Positions 17,285-25,159 of a stretch of 46,929 bases of DNA are shown here, one piece after another. Source of the stretch: Rhodospirillales bacterium (GTDB lineage: Bacteria; Pseudomonadota; Alphaproteobacteria; Rhodospirillales; UBA2165); NCBI GenBank assembly GCA_028823885.1, contig JAPPFK010000177.1, positions 32,183-79,111 on the forward strand, written 5' to 3'. The notes beneath the pieces are model-generated. The model ran no database searches and had not been told where the DNA came from. It saw only the letters and a program-made list of their open reading frames with translations. Position 1 is the stretch's first letter. Each line of letters begins with the position of its first letter. The position numbers were made by a program, and so were the translations under genes.

Positions 17285-19327
17285 TTATCGTACCCGAAAT
17301 AACGGTTCGATCGGCGCGCCGGACAATTTTTCGTCCATCGAATCGTTGAAAACGGCGTCCGCGATGGCCGGCAATACCTCGTCGTATGCATCCAACAGAA
17401 TGTCGGCTTCCGACGCGGTGTGCGCCAACGAGATATTGTGGCTGGACTGGATTAATATTCCCCGCCGCAGCATTTCCTGAATAAACAGGGTATATTTCTG
17501 CCATTGGGTGTGCCGTTCGGAGTCCTTGAACGTCAGCAGCGTCCACGGAGCAAGCCCGTTGAGCGAGACCCATTCTCCAAGGCCGTGCGCTTCCAGCCTC
17601 GGCCGGAGCCCGGCCTGCACACGGCCGCCTACGTCCCATAAATGTTCGACCACGTCGTGATCGCGAATTTTTCCGATCGTGGCGAGCGCGGCGGCGAGCC
17701 CAACCGTTTCGCCGCCGGCCGTGAATGAAAAGAAAATCTCTTCCATTAAATGCATGATGTCGGCGCGTCCGACGATCGCGGAAATGGCGTATCCGTTTCC
17801 CATACCCTTGCCGAGAGTGGCGAGATCGGGCGTAACTCCGAAATATTCCTGTGCGCCCCCCAGCGCGTAACGAAACCCCGTGATGATCTCGTCCAGGACG
17901 AACAGCGCGCCATGATCATGGGCAAGGTCACGCACACCTTCGAGATATCCCGGCGCGGGCTCCGTCGCATTCATGGCTTCCATGATGACGCAGGCGAATT
18001 CGCCGGGACGGGACGACAGCAACCGGTCCAGCGCCTCGAGATCGTTGTAGGGAAAGGGATGCGTAAGCTCGCTGACCGCCTTGGGCACGCCGCGGTTGCG
18101 CGAGGTCGATCCGATATACCAGTCCTGCCAGCCGTGATATCCGCATACTGCCACGCGGTCCCGATTCGTATAGGCCCGGGCAAGCCGTACCGCGCCGGCG
18201 GTAGCATCCGATCCGTTTTTCCCGAATCGCGCCATCTCCGCGCATGGAACCACCTCGGCAAGGAGTTCCGCCAGCTCCATCTCCAGCCGCGTGGCCAGTG
18301 ACAGGGTAACGCCCTTGCCGATCCGATCGATGACCGCGCCGTCCACGTCGGGATCGCTATAGCCGAGGATGACCGGCAACAGGCCGTTCACGAAATCGAT
18401 ATATTCGTTGCCGTCCACGTCGACGACCCGGCACCCGTCCCCGCCTTCCAGAAACAGGGGCGCGCATCCCGCCGGGTAGGCGAGGTGGCTTTTGGAGAAG
18501 GTTTGCGATGCCAGGGGGATGACCCTCTCGGCCCGTTCCAGCATGAGGTTCGATTGCTCGTAGCCGCGATGTCCATCCGGCCACTGCCTGCGCGTCTTCT
18601 CGGCTCCCTGGTTGCGCCGAATGCCCATGTTGATGTCGGCCGTATCCGGGGCATCCCGCAACAGCGCAAGAATCTCGAGGTGGGACGGGACTTCCGTACC
18701 GCCGAGGCGGTCCGCCACGTCCCGGGCGAACGCCAGATCCGCCGCTTCGTCTACCGTCCAGCGCAAGCGGTGCAGGCCGGGGATCGGACACCTCACATTG
18801 GCCATGCGAAACAGGTTGCGTCTGTTTCTGATGTAGGGAGTCACATGTTCGCGGTCAGCAGGCGCCCGGGCGTTCTTCGCTGCCGACTGCAAGGCGGACC
18901 GCGAAAACACCTCGCAATCCAGTCCATCCGGCCATGTCGGCGGGTCGATGTTGCTCGCATAGTCAACGCCTGATTCGTCGAATAGCCCTAGCACGAGCTC
19001 GCATATGTGCGGGTCGAGAAAGGGGCAGTCGGCAGTCAGCCGCATGATCACGTCCGCGTCTTCGGCAACCGCCACCCGATGAAAGCGTTCGAGCACGTCA
19101 TCCCGGGGGCCTCGATAGCAGGACGCATGGTTGGCTTCGCACCAGGTCGCAATCCCGTCGTCGGCCGTATTGTCCGATGTGGCGACGACGACGGTGTCGA
19201 GACCGCGAATGCGTCGCGCGGCGGATAGGGTCCAGGCGATCATGGGTCGGCCCCCCAGGTCGGCCATCACCTTTCCCGGCAGGCGCGTGGACTGCATTCT
19301 TGCCTGTATGATCGCGATCTTTTTCAT
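17285..19327 (-). CDS. Bifunctional SpsF/PseF-like cytidylyltransferase and class III aminotransferase
   Basis: A 680-residue two-domain protein. Residues 1 to about 235 are an SpsF-type nucleotidyltransferase: IAIIQARMQSTRLPGKVMAD, MRLTADCPFLDP at 95-106, and TVDEAADLAF at 191-200. Residues from about 250 to 680 are a class III, glutamate-1-semialdehyde-aminomutase-like PLP enzyme with YHGW (397-400), FVLDEIITGF (Asp479) and the PLP lysine in TLGKGMGNGY (Lys507). No separate PseF is intact in the operon, so the first domain is the likely CMP-sugar synthetase. The second may transaminate or isomerise a linked amino sugar or substituent. ATG at 19327 overlaps the upstream stub (ATGA). Confidence 0.8.
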   Translation of the reverse strand: MKKIAIIQARMQSTRLPGKVMADLGGRPMIAWTLSAARRIRGLDTVVVATSDNTADDGIATWCEANHASCYRGPRDDVLERFHRVAVAEDADVIMRLTADCPFLDPHICELVLGLFDESGVDYASNIDPPTWPDGLDCEVFSRSALQSAAKNARAPADREHVTPYIRNRRNLFRMANVRCPIPGLHRLRWTVDEAADLAFARDVADRLGGTEVPSHLEILALLRDAPDTADINMGIRRNQGAEKTRRQWPDGHRGYEQSNLMLERAERVIPLASQTFSKSHLAYPAGCAPLFLEGGDGCRVVDVDGNEYIDFVNGLLPVILGYSDPDVDGAVIDRIGKGVTLSLATRLEMELAELLAEVVPCAEMARFGKNGSDATAGAVRLARAYTNRDRVAVCGYHGWQDWYIGSTSRNRGVPKAVSELTHPFPYNDLEALDRLLSSRPGEFACVIMEAMNATEPAPGYLEGVRDLAHDHGALFVLDEIITGFRYALGGAQEYFGVTPDLATLGKGMGNGYAISAIVGRADIMHLMEEIFFSFTAGGETVGLAAALATIGKIRDHDVVEHLWDVGGRVQAGLRPRLEAHGLGEWVSLNGLAPWTLLTFKDSERHTQWQKYTLFIQEMLRRGILIQSSHNISLAHTASEADILLDAYDEVLPAIADAVFNDSMDEKLSGAPIEPLFRVR

Positions 19328-19527
19328 GTCGTGACGAAGGGTGAGGCCAGCGGGTCATCTTCGCCGCCGTCGGGAAATGCGAGAACGATTTTCTCAAGCA
19401 TGCGGCAGTGCGACAGCTGATCCATCATGATCGCCAATATCGGCTGGCCGTCGATCTCCGCCAGTGACTTGCCGGGGAACCTGGTCGATCCCATACGCGC
19501 CTGGATGATTGCAATCGCCCCCGTCAT
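19324..19527 (-). pseudogene. N-terminal stub of a second SpsF/PseF-like cytidylyltransferase
   Basis: A 67-residue frame starting MTGAIAIIQARMGSTRFPGK, the nucleotide-binding start of SpsF-type enzymes (about 240 residues), and continuing to VLAFPDGGEDDPLASPFVTT before the stop. The metal and sugar sites are missing. Both ends overlap neighbours by ATGA, with the reductase upstream and the fusion gene downstream. It may be the lost stand-alone PseF, or the short copy from a tandem duplication with the first domain of the fusion. Confidence 0.65.
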
Positions 19528-20543
19528 TGGGCCGCAACCGTTTTGAAATCCGGCCACAATGCAGGGTTCACTATTGCCGGGTCGGCCACGGAAAACGATT
19601 GCGGTGAGCGAATGCGCGCTCCCGCGCTTTCCCGAACCCCGTCCAGCACTTTCGCCAACTGGCTGGTTTTCGTTACGCCGATCAGAACCGTATCGATATC
19701 GTCCAGATCCAGCAGAAAGGTCAAAGCCGCCGTCGCAACGTCCAAACCGGCTTCGCCGGCACGGAACCTCAGTTCCGACAGCGTATTTCCGACCGGCCCG
19801 AAATGCGAAGGCAGCGCCGCGGGATCGGCAAAGATCAGGCCTTTCAGGAACGCCGACCGGGCATGGACTTCCACGCCGCGTTGTTTCAGCACCCGCAGAT
19901 GTCCGCTTTCAATCAGGCGCTGGTCCAGAATACTCACCGGCAGCTGGATCAGATCGATCGGAAAACGGTCCAGTATCAATTCGATCTGATCGGCCGAATA
20001 CACCGAGGCTCCGATTTTCCCGGCAACGCCGTCCGCGCGAAGAGTTTCCATCGCCTCGAACAGATGCCCGCCTCCCGCTCCCAGCAGGTTGTCCACCTTG
20101 TGAATCATCAGTCCGTATACAGACCGGACGCGAAGCGCGCTCAGCGAACGGTGGAATTGATCGATCAGCGCATCGGCATTCGCGGGCGTCATGCGATCGT
20201 CCGGAAACGCCGTTGTTTTGGTCACAATCCGAAACCGGTGTGTCGGCGGCAGCGTCCGGCCCAAAATCGTTTCGGCGTTCCCGTAGGCGGGCGCCGTATC
20301 CAGCACATCCATGCCCGATGCCGCGGCTGCCGCGAGAATTTCGGCTATCTGCGGTTCGTCAGGCCGGGTTTCGCGGCAATCGATGGCATAGTCGAGCCCG
20401 AACTGCGCGGTGCCGAGTCCGAGACGGCGCAAATCGCGGGATGGCGCCGCCGGGTTGTTTTCGTGGTACAAGGTCTTGTCGGGTCCGGCTCGGGTGTCGT
20501 CCCGGTTTCCGTGGGCGGCCGCCGCTTCGGTATCTCGAATCAT
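19524..20543 (-). CDS. Aldo/keto reductase
   Basis: A 339-residue AKR barrel. LGLGTAQFGLDYAI opens the fold. GMDVLDTAPAYGNAE gives the Asp and Tyr of the catalytic tetrad, TKTTAF the Lys region, and GLMIHKVD the His. AKRs of this type occur in nonulosonic-acid and deoxysugar clusters and reduce a keto sugar with NADPH; the substrate is not known here. ATG at 20543, 20 bp after the deacetylase stop, is preferred over 20618, which lies inside that gene. The N-terminal 40 residues are low in conservation. Confidence 0.75.
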   Translation of the reverse strand: MIRDTEAAAAHGNRDDTRAGPDKTLYHENNPAAPSRDLRRLGLGTAQFGLDYAIDCRETRPDEPQIAEILAAAAASGMDVLDTAPAYGNAETILGRTLPPTHRFRIVTKTTAFPDDRMTPANADALIDQFHRSLSALRVRSVYGLMIHKVDNLLGAGGGHLFEAMETLRADGVAGKIGASVYSADQIELILDRFPIDLIQLPVSILDQRLIESGHLRVLKQRGVEVHARSAFLKGLIFADPAALPSHFGPVGNTLSELRFRAGEAGLDVATAALTFLLDLDDIDTVLIGVTKTSQLAKVLDGVRESAGARIRSPQSFSVADPAIVNPALWPDFKTVAAQ

Positions 20544-20563
20544 CGTTGCGGTTGCGGTTATTT

Positions 20564-21244
20564 TCAGTTCCAGACGCTGCGCAGGGTCACGAATGCTTCG
20601 GCGGCCGATGCGCCGCATTCGGCGCCCCTTTTTGCCGCCAGCGCCCTGATGCTCTCGCGCGAGCGGGGATGAGGCGGGGCGCCCAGCTCGTTTTCGTAGA
20701 CCTCAAGCGCATTCATCTTGTCCTCCAGCACATCGTCGAGAACGACGAAGTGGTTGGGAAGGAAACTGAACGGCTCGGCGTTCGGCGCCTGGTCGGTGCT
20801 CGATGGCGTCTCGAACGCGAACACGCTGGGAGATTTGCCGCCGGCATGCATTGGGCGCAGCGCGACAAGAACGGCCTGGGCGGTGATCCGGTGATCATGG
20901 TTCAGGTCGCCCGGATGGTGGGTATAAACGACGTCCGCATCGAGGGCCGTCAGTTCACCGGTCAAAAGCGAGGCTATTTCGACCATTGGCACGGTATCGA
21001 AACGCTGATCCGGCAGATCGAATATTCTACGTATCGAACAACCCTCGCGATCCGCCCATTCGGCCGGTTTCGCGGTGCGCTCGGCGTCGCGCGGCGCGGC
21101 GGCGGTTTTCGCCGCTTCACCGTCGGACAAAATGATGATCTCGACCCGGTCGCCGGACCGGGCATGCCGGATCAAGGTCCCTCCGACGCCCAGAACTTCG
21201 TCGTCCGGATGGGCGGCCACGCATACGACGACCTTGCCCGTCAT
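20564..21244 (-). CDS. PIG-L (LmbE-type) N-deacetylase
   Basis: A 226-residue zinc deacetylase with VAAHPDDEVLGVGGTLIRHA (His12, Asp14, Asp15) and THHPGDLNHDHRITAQAV, the two metal motifs of the family. PIG-L enzymes remove N-acetyl groups from sugars. In this operon it could free an amine on a diamino sugar, which the formyltransferase could then refill. It overlaps pseC by ATGA at 21241-21244. A truncated relative sits at 10546-10689. Confidence 0.85.
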   Translation of the reverse strand: MTGKVVVCVAAHPDDEVLGVGGTLIRHARSGDRVEIIILSDGEAAKTAAAPRDAERTAKPAEWADREGCSIRRIFDLPDQRFDTVPMVEIASLLTGELTALDADVVYTHHPGDLNHDHRITAQAVLVALRPMHAGGKSPSVFAFETPSSTDQAPNAEPFSFLPNHFVVLDDVLEDKMNALEVYENELGAPPHPRSRESIRALAAKRGAECGASAAEAFVTLRSVWN

Positions 21245-22434
21245 GCGCGGGGTCCGGAAAAAATTCGGCCCAGCGCGTCGATTACACGGTCCTGATCGGC
21301 ATCGGTCATCGCCGGGAAGAGCGGCAGGGTCAGCGTGTCTTGATAGTAGGCTTCCGCTTCCGGGAAATCACCCGGCTTGAAGCCGCGCGCCCGGTAAACC
21401 GGGTGCAGGTGCACCGGAATATAATGCACCTGACAGCGGATGCCGTGGGCGGCCAGCGCCTCGAACACGTCCCGCCTCGACAGCCCGGCCGGGTTTTCGC
21501 CGATGCGGACGGCATACAGGTGATAGCCGGAAACGGCATCGGGATGGACGGTGAGCGGCGTCACTGGAAGATCCGCAAGATGTGCGTCATAGCGCCGGGC
21601 AAGCGCGTTTCTTCGGTCCACGAAGGTTTGCAGGCGTCTCAACTGACTGACGCCCAAGGCCGCCTGAATGTCCGTCATGCGATAATTGTACCCGACGGCG
21701 ACTTGCCGATACGCCCAGGGGTCTTCCAACGCCTCGCCGATCACATCGGTATCGCGGGTGATGCCGTGAGTGCGGGCGAGGCGCAATCGGCCGGCCAGCC
21801 CGGCATCGTTGGTCGTCACGGCGCCGCCCTCCGCGGTCGTCACGATCTTGACCGGGTGAAAACTGAATGCCGCCATGTCGGAAAATCTACAGCTGCCCAC
21901 CGGCGATCCCGATCGGTCCCGCCCGCCGAGCGCGTGGCAGGCATCTTCGATGATCTTGAAGCCATACCTGTCCCGGAGGCGCGCGATGCGCTCCATGTCG
22001 CACGCTTGCCCGCCGAAATGTACGGGCACGACGACCTGCGGCAGCGCACCCTTCCTGTCGGCGTCTTCCAGCCGTTCGGCAAGGCGATCGGCGGACATGT
22101 TGCCGTCGCGTTGGTCGATGTCGACGAAATCTATTTCGGCGCCGCAGTACAGGCCGCAATTCGCCGAGGCGACAAAGGTGTTCGGCGTCGTCCAAAGCCG
22201 TCGGCCCGGTTCGAGGCCTGCCGCAATTGCCGCGACATGCAGGGCGGCGGTGCCGTTGCAGACCGCCACCGCGTAATCCGCCCCTGCATGTTCGGCGATT
22301 TCCCGTTCGAACTTTTCAACCGCCGGACCCTGGGTCAGCCAGTCCGACCGCAGTACCGCAACCACGGCCTCGATATCGGCCTCGTCGATCGATTGCCGGC
22401 CGTAGGGCAGTACATTTGACGCCTCCCCGCTCAT
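21241..22434 (-). CDS. pseC: UDP-4-amino-4,6-dideoxy-N-acetyl-beta-L-altrosamine transaminase
   Basis: A 397-residue DegT/DnrJ/EryC1 aminotransferase. It has PYGRQSIDEADIEAVVAVL at the start, CNGTAALHVAA, and the PLP aspartate in IIEDACHALGG (Asp164). The PLP lysine is in FSFHPVKIVTTAEGGAVTT (Lys196). PseC converts the PseB product to the 4-amino sugar using glutamate. Directly after pseB with an ATGA overlap, the assignment is safe. Confidence 0.9.
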   Translation of the reverse strand: MSGEASNVLPYGRQSIDEADIEAVVAVLRSDWLTQGPAVEKFEREIAEHAGADYAVAVCNGTAALHVAAIAAGLEPGRRLWTTPNTFVASANCGLYCGAEIDFVDIDQRDGNMSADRLAERLEDADRKGALPQVVVPVHFGGQACDMERIARLRDRYGFKIIEDACHALGGRDRSGSPVGSCRFSDMAAFSFHPVKIVTTAEGGAVTTNDAGLAGRLRLARTHGITRDTDVIGEALEDPWAYRQVAVGYNYRMTDIQAALGVSQLRRLQTFVDRRNALARRYDAHLADLPVTPLTVHPDAVSGYHLYAVRIGENPAGLSRRDVFEALAAHGIRCQVHYIPVHLHPVYRARGFKPGDFPEAEAYYQDTLTLPLFPAMTDADQDRVIDALGRIFSGPRA

Positions 22435-23435
22435 TCAGGGTGCGTCGCCAAATCGCCGAGCAGCCGTGCCATTACCGGCCCATCGATCCAATCGGGGTTC
22501 GTGTCGCTGGCATATCGAAAGCCTTCCGGGACCGGTACTCCCTCCGGGTGAGGTTTCCTTCCTTCCGACCACATATTGAACGGGGGTTCGATAATATAGC
22601 GGTCGCTCAGTTCCAGTGTGGTAAGGGAATCGTCCTCGGTGATCATTACCTCGTGAAGCTTTTCCCCAGGCCTGATTCCGACCTCCTCCCGGCACATATC
22701 CGGGGCCATGCATTCGGCAAGGTCGACAATTCGCATGCTTGGTATTTTCGGCACATAGATTTCGCCGCCCTGCATCATTTCCATGCTGGAGAGGACAAAA
22801 TCGACGGCCTGTTGAAGGGTAATCCAAAAACGGGTCATGCGCTTGTCGGTAATGGGCAGGGAACCGGCTTTTTCCGCTATCAGTTTATTGAAATAGGGTA
22901 TGACGCTTCCGCGGCTGCCGAGAACGTTGCCATAACGAACAACCGAAAAACGCGTCTCCGAACTGCCGCTCAAGTGATTGCCGGCGACAAAAATCTTGTC
23001 GGACGCGAGCTTCGTCGCGCCATACAGATTGACCGGATTGGCGGCCTTGTCCGTGCTCAGCGCAAGCACCCGTTTCACGTTGTTTCCGATGGCTGCGTTA
23101 ACGACGTTTTCGGCGCCATGTACGTTTGTCTGCACGCATTCGAACGGATTGTATTCCGCCGCGGTCACATGTTTCAGGGCGGCCGCGTGAACGACGTAAT
23201 CCACGTCGCGCATCGCCATGGTAAGTCGCTCGGCGTCACGAACGTCGCCAATGAAATACCGCATGCAAGCATACCGGCTTCCGGGAAATATCTGCTGCAT
23301 TTCGTATTGTTTCATTTCGTCCCGGCTGAAGACGATCAGTCGACGAGGCGAATACTGGTCGAGCACCGTCCGGACGAACCGATGTCCGAAAGAACCTGTC
23401 CCACCAGTGACCAGGATGGATGTTCCGTCAAACAT
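22431..23435 (-). CDS. pseB: UDP-N-acetylglucosamine 4,6-dehydratase (inverting)
   Basis: A 334-residue short-chain-dehydrogenase-fold enzyme with TGGTGSFGHRFVRTVL (NADP site, 10-25), VVHAAALKHVTAAEYNPFE and the catalytic STDKAANPVNLYGATK (Asp129, Lys130, Tyr138, Lys142). It performs the first step of the pseudaminic pathway, giving the 4-keto-6-deoxy L-arabino sugar. Most PseB proteins have Pro after LKxV where this has Thr. ATG at 23435 is the start of the whole operon. Confidence 0.9.
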   Translation of the reverse strand: MFDGTSILVTGGTGSFGHRFVRTVLDQYSPRRLIVFSRDEMKQYEMQQIFPGSRYACMRYFIGDVRDAERLTMAMRDVDYVVHAAALKHVTAAEYNPFECVQTNVHGAENVVNAAIGNNVKRVLALSTDKAANPVNLYGATKLASDKIFVAGNHLSGSSETRFSVVRYGNVLGSRGSVIPYFNKLIAEKAGSLPITDKRMTRFWITLQQAVDFVLSSMEMMQGGEIYVPKIPSMRIVDLAECMAPDMCREEVGIRPGEKLHEVMITEDDSLTTLELSDRYIIEPPFNMWSEGRKPHPEGVPVPEGFRYASDTNPDWIDGPVMARLLGDLATHPE

Positions 23436-23556
23436 TTCTGACTCTAGATTTCATCGAAAGGCTGCTGACGAGGAATTTTCCCACGCTACCGCAGTCGGGG
23501 TGAATCACTTCCTCCCGATCTTCAGGCTTGCAAAACCGGATCTCGTCAAATAGCCG

Positions 23557-23760
23557 TCACGCGGGTGCGGCAATCGAATCCAGTCTTACTTTGGCTGTCA
23601 GCCTGTTCTTCTCTGCGAACCGTTGCGGCGTCAAATAGTAGGCATGGTGGCTTGCCGGGATTTGCTGCACTTTCACGAAACCTTTGCGAATGCACCGTTT
23701 CAGGTATGCATTGGTCAATCGGAGCGCGATGGCGTCGGCGTCCGCTTCACCGGTTTTGCT
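23557..23760 (-). pseudogene. Remnant of a winged-helix regulator of the EPS-associated type
   Basis: A minus-strand frame without a start codon reads LRLTNAYLKRCIRKGFVKVQ, then QIPASHHAYYLTPQRFAEKN, then RLTAKVRL. This resembles the second half of the winged-helix regulators (LTNAYLKRCVKKG..YYLTPKGFAEKSRLT) common beside surface-polysaccharide operons in alphaproteobacteria. The helix upstream and the initiation region are lost. It lies directly ahead of pseB, where such a regulator would belong. Confidence 0.55.
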
Positions 23761-24170
23761 ATGGTCAGGGATGCCCGAAATCCACCACTACTTTGCCGTT
23801 CATCTCGCGAACACTATCATGTTCATTGCCTGAACACCAAGGCAAATTTGCGTGGATTGCCCCCTGGAAGTGGCCCAGTTTTGTTGAGAGAGTTCGGCGT
23901 ATTCCGACGTATAGAAGGACTATGGAATAAGCCGTTGCGCCAGCATTCTCCATCTCCGGTACTGACCTGCGGTTATCCACGACAGCTAAATCTGCGTCCC
24001 TCCTTCTCTATCATCGCGCAGCAACAACCGCCAAACGATGTTAGGTGGTCAGGAACACTTCTTTGACCCTGCGACCCATCCCACGGTTCTGCGGACGGTC
24101 GCGAATCTGCGTCCGCGCATCGGGGTTGACCATGTATTGATCGCGCGAAACCGGCCCGAAATCGGAATTG
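23761..24170. other. Gene-free stretch upstream of the tRNA-fMet relic
   Basis: No supportable gene is visible. Frames on both strands are short and have no recognisable motif. It must contain the promoter of the pse operon unless that lies closer to 23436, but no convincing -35/-10 pair stands out. Confidence 0.4.
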
Positions 24171-24210
24171 AAAGGCCCCAGAAAACGATAATGTTTTCAG
24201 GGGCTTCTTT
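24171..24210. terminator. Terminator hairpin beside the central tRNA-fMet relic
   Basis: GGCCCCAGAAAAC at 24174-24186 pairs with GTTTTCAGGGGC at 24193-24204 around a 6-nt loop, with T-rich and A-rich flanks. On the minus strand it follows the CCA end of the tRNA relic. Confidence 0.75.
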
Positions 24211-24263
24211 GGTTTCGGGAGCAGGATTCGAGCCTGTGACCTTCAGGTTATGTGCCCTGAGCC
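24210..24263 (-). pseudogene. Degenerate 3' half of an initiator tRNA (tRNA-fMet)
   Basis: The minus strand reads ACATAACCTGAAGGTC and then the T-arm ACAGGCTCGAATCCTG, followed by an acceptor strand ending ACCA. This follows tRNA-fMet from the anticodon loop to CCA. The CAT anticodon is kept, but the invariant U33 is changed, one base is inserted in the anticodon stem, and the T-stem and acceptor carry substitutions. The D-arm and 5' acceptor strand are not recognisable. It cannot be a working tRNA. Confidence 0.65.
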
Positions 24264-24391
24264 TAGTTCGGCGCGGCGGGTGGTCCGATCAAGTATATAA
24301 TTCCCTTAACAAATGGGACCCCAGCCTCCCCCCTGAGCCTTCATCGGCAATCGAGACCATTGCGGCCAACATTACATTTTGTTTGATTTGA

Positions 24392-24408
24392 TGAGACGGA
24401 CGGTCTAA
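24392..24408. promoter_or_regulatory. Operator-like inverted repeat ahead of tetR
   Basis: AGAC, 5 nt, GTCT at 24394-24406, with an extra half-site TAGACC at 24414-24419. A possible promoter is TTGATT at 24383 and TAATTG at 24406 with 17-bp spacing, so the site would overlap the -10 region and allow autoregulation. Confidence 0.55.
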
Positions 24409-24419
24409 TTGCATAGACC

Positions 24420-25055
24420 ATGGTAATCGAAATGACCAAGCCCCGGCCCCGGGGCAGACCCCGCAAAGATCCCGCAGAAATAAAAGCAGTCCGAGACAGC
24501 TTGGTTCGGGCTGGTGTGGCATTCCTCACCGAAAAAGGCTTCGCAACGACCGGTCTGGATGAGATTTTGCAAAGCGTCAAAGTGCCCAAGGGTTCTTTTT
24601 ACCATTACTTCGAAAGTAAGGAGGCTTTCGGTGTAGAGCTAATCAAGAATTACGCGGTCTACTTCGCGGAGTTGCTTGATTCGAACTACTTGAACGAAAA
24701 TCTGCCTCCCCTCGAACGCATCGCAGCCTTCATGGAGGAAGCCAAAAACAACATGGCCCGGTATGAATTTCGGCGGGGGTGTTTGGTGGGTAACCTCGGC
24801 CAGGAAATGGCTGTCATACCCGATGCCTTTCGCCAGCTGCTGATCGAGACCCTCCATGATTGGCAGTCGCGAACGGCCGCGTGTCTCAAGCTGGCCCAGA
24901 AAGAAAAGCAGATATCTGCGGAGTTAGACTGCGACATGGTTGCAGCCAGTTTTTGGATTGGTTGGGAAGGCGCTGTCTTGCGCGCAAAGCTCGAAAGAAG
25001 TGGTGCTCCGATCGACATATATGCCACTCATTTTTTAAATGGTATTCACAAATAA
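24420..25055 (+). CDS. TetR/AcrR-family regulator, AcuR-like
   Basis: A 211-residue repressor. The N-terminal HTH covers about residues 25-70 with FATTGLDEILQSVKVPKGSF and YHYFESKEAFG. The ligand domain has MARYEFRRGCLVGNLGQEMA, which closely resembles AcuR-type TetR proteins, known to respond to acrylate in Rhodobacter. It stands at the head of an enzyme set that fits acrylate or 3-hydroxypropionate catabolism. Start codons at 24420 and 24432 are both possible; neither has a good ribosome-binding site. The predicted promoter would give an almost leaderless mRNA for 24420. Confidence 0.85.
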   Translation: MVIEMTKPRPRGRPRKDPAEIKAVRDSLVRAGVAFLTEKGFATTGLDEILQSVKVPKGSFYHYFESKEAFGVELIKNYAVYFAELLDSNYLNENLPPLERIAAFMEEAKNNMARYEFRRGCLVGNLGQEMAVIPDAFRQLLIETLHDWQSRTAACLKLAQKEKQISAELDCDMVAASFWIGWEGAVLRAKLERSGAPIDIYATHFLNGIHK

Positions 25056-25072
25056 AAAATTTTGCTATTTTT

Positions 25073-25088
25073 CTAGACGATCGGTCAA
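25073..25088. promoter_or_regulatory. Second operator-like site ahead of the catabolic operon
   Basis: AGAC, 5 nt, GTCA at 25075-25087 repeats the geometry of the site at 24394-24406 (shared AGAC-N4-GGTC). It lies between the tetR stop and the dehydrogenase start, so the TetR protein probably controls both units. Confidence 0.5.
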
Positions 25089-25122
25089 AAAATAATTGGC
25101 TAGGCTGATCAAAAAAAGCCCA

Positions 25123-25140
25123 CCGACGAAATTTCGTCGG
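25123..25140. promoter_or_regulatory. Perfect 18-bp palindrome in the mmsA leader
   Basis: CCGACGAAA followed directly by its reverse complement TTTCGTCGG, 20 bp before the start codon. No T-run follows on the plus strand. It could be an mRNA stem or a second protein-binding site. Confidence 0.5.
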
Positions 25141-25159
25141 CAGAAAAGAAGGACAGGGA

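Noticed and set aside
22227-23441. A 404-codon plus-strand frame
   Set aside because: It is antisense to pseB, which has complete catalytic motifs.
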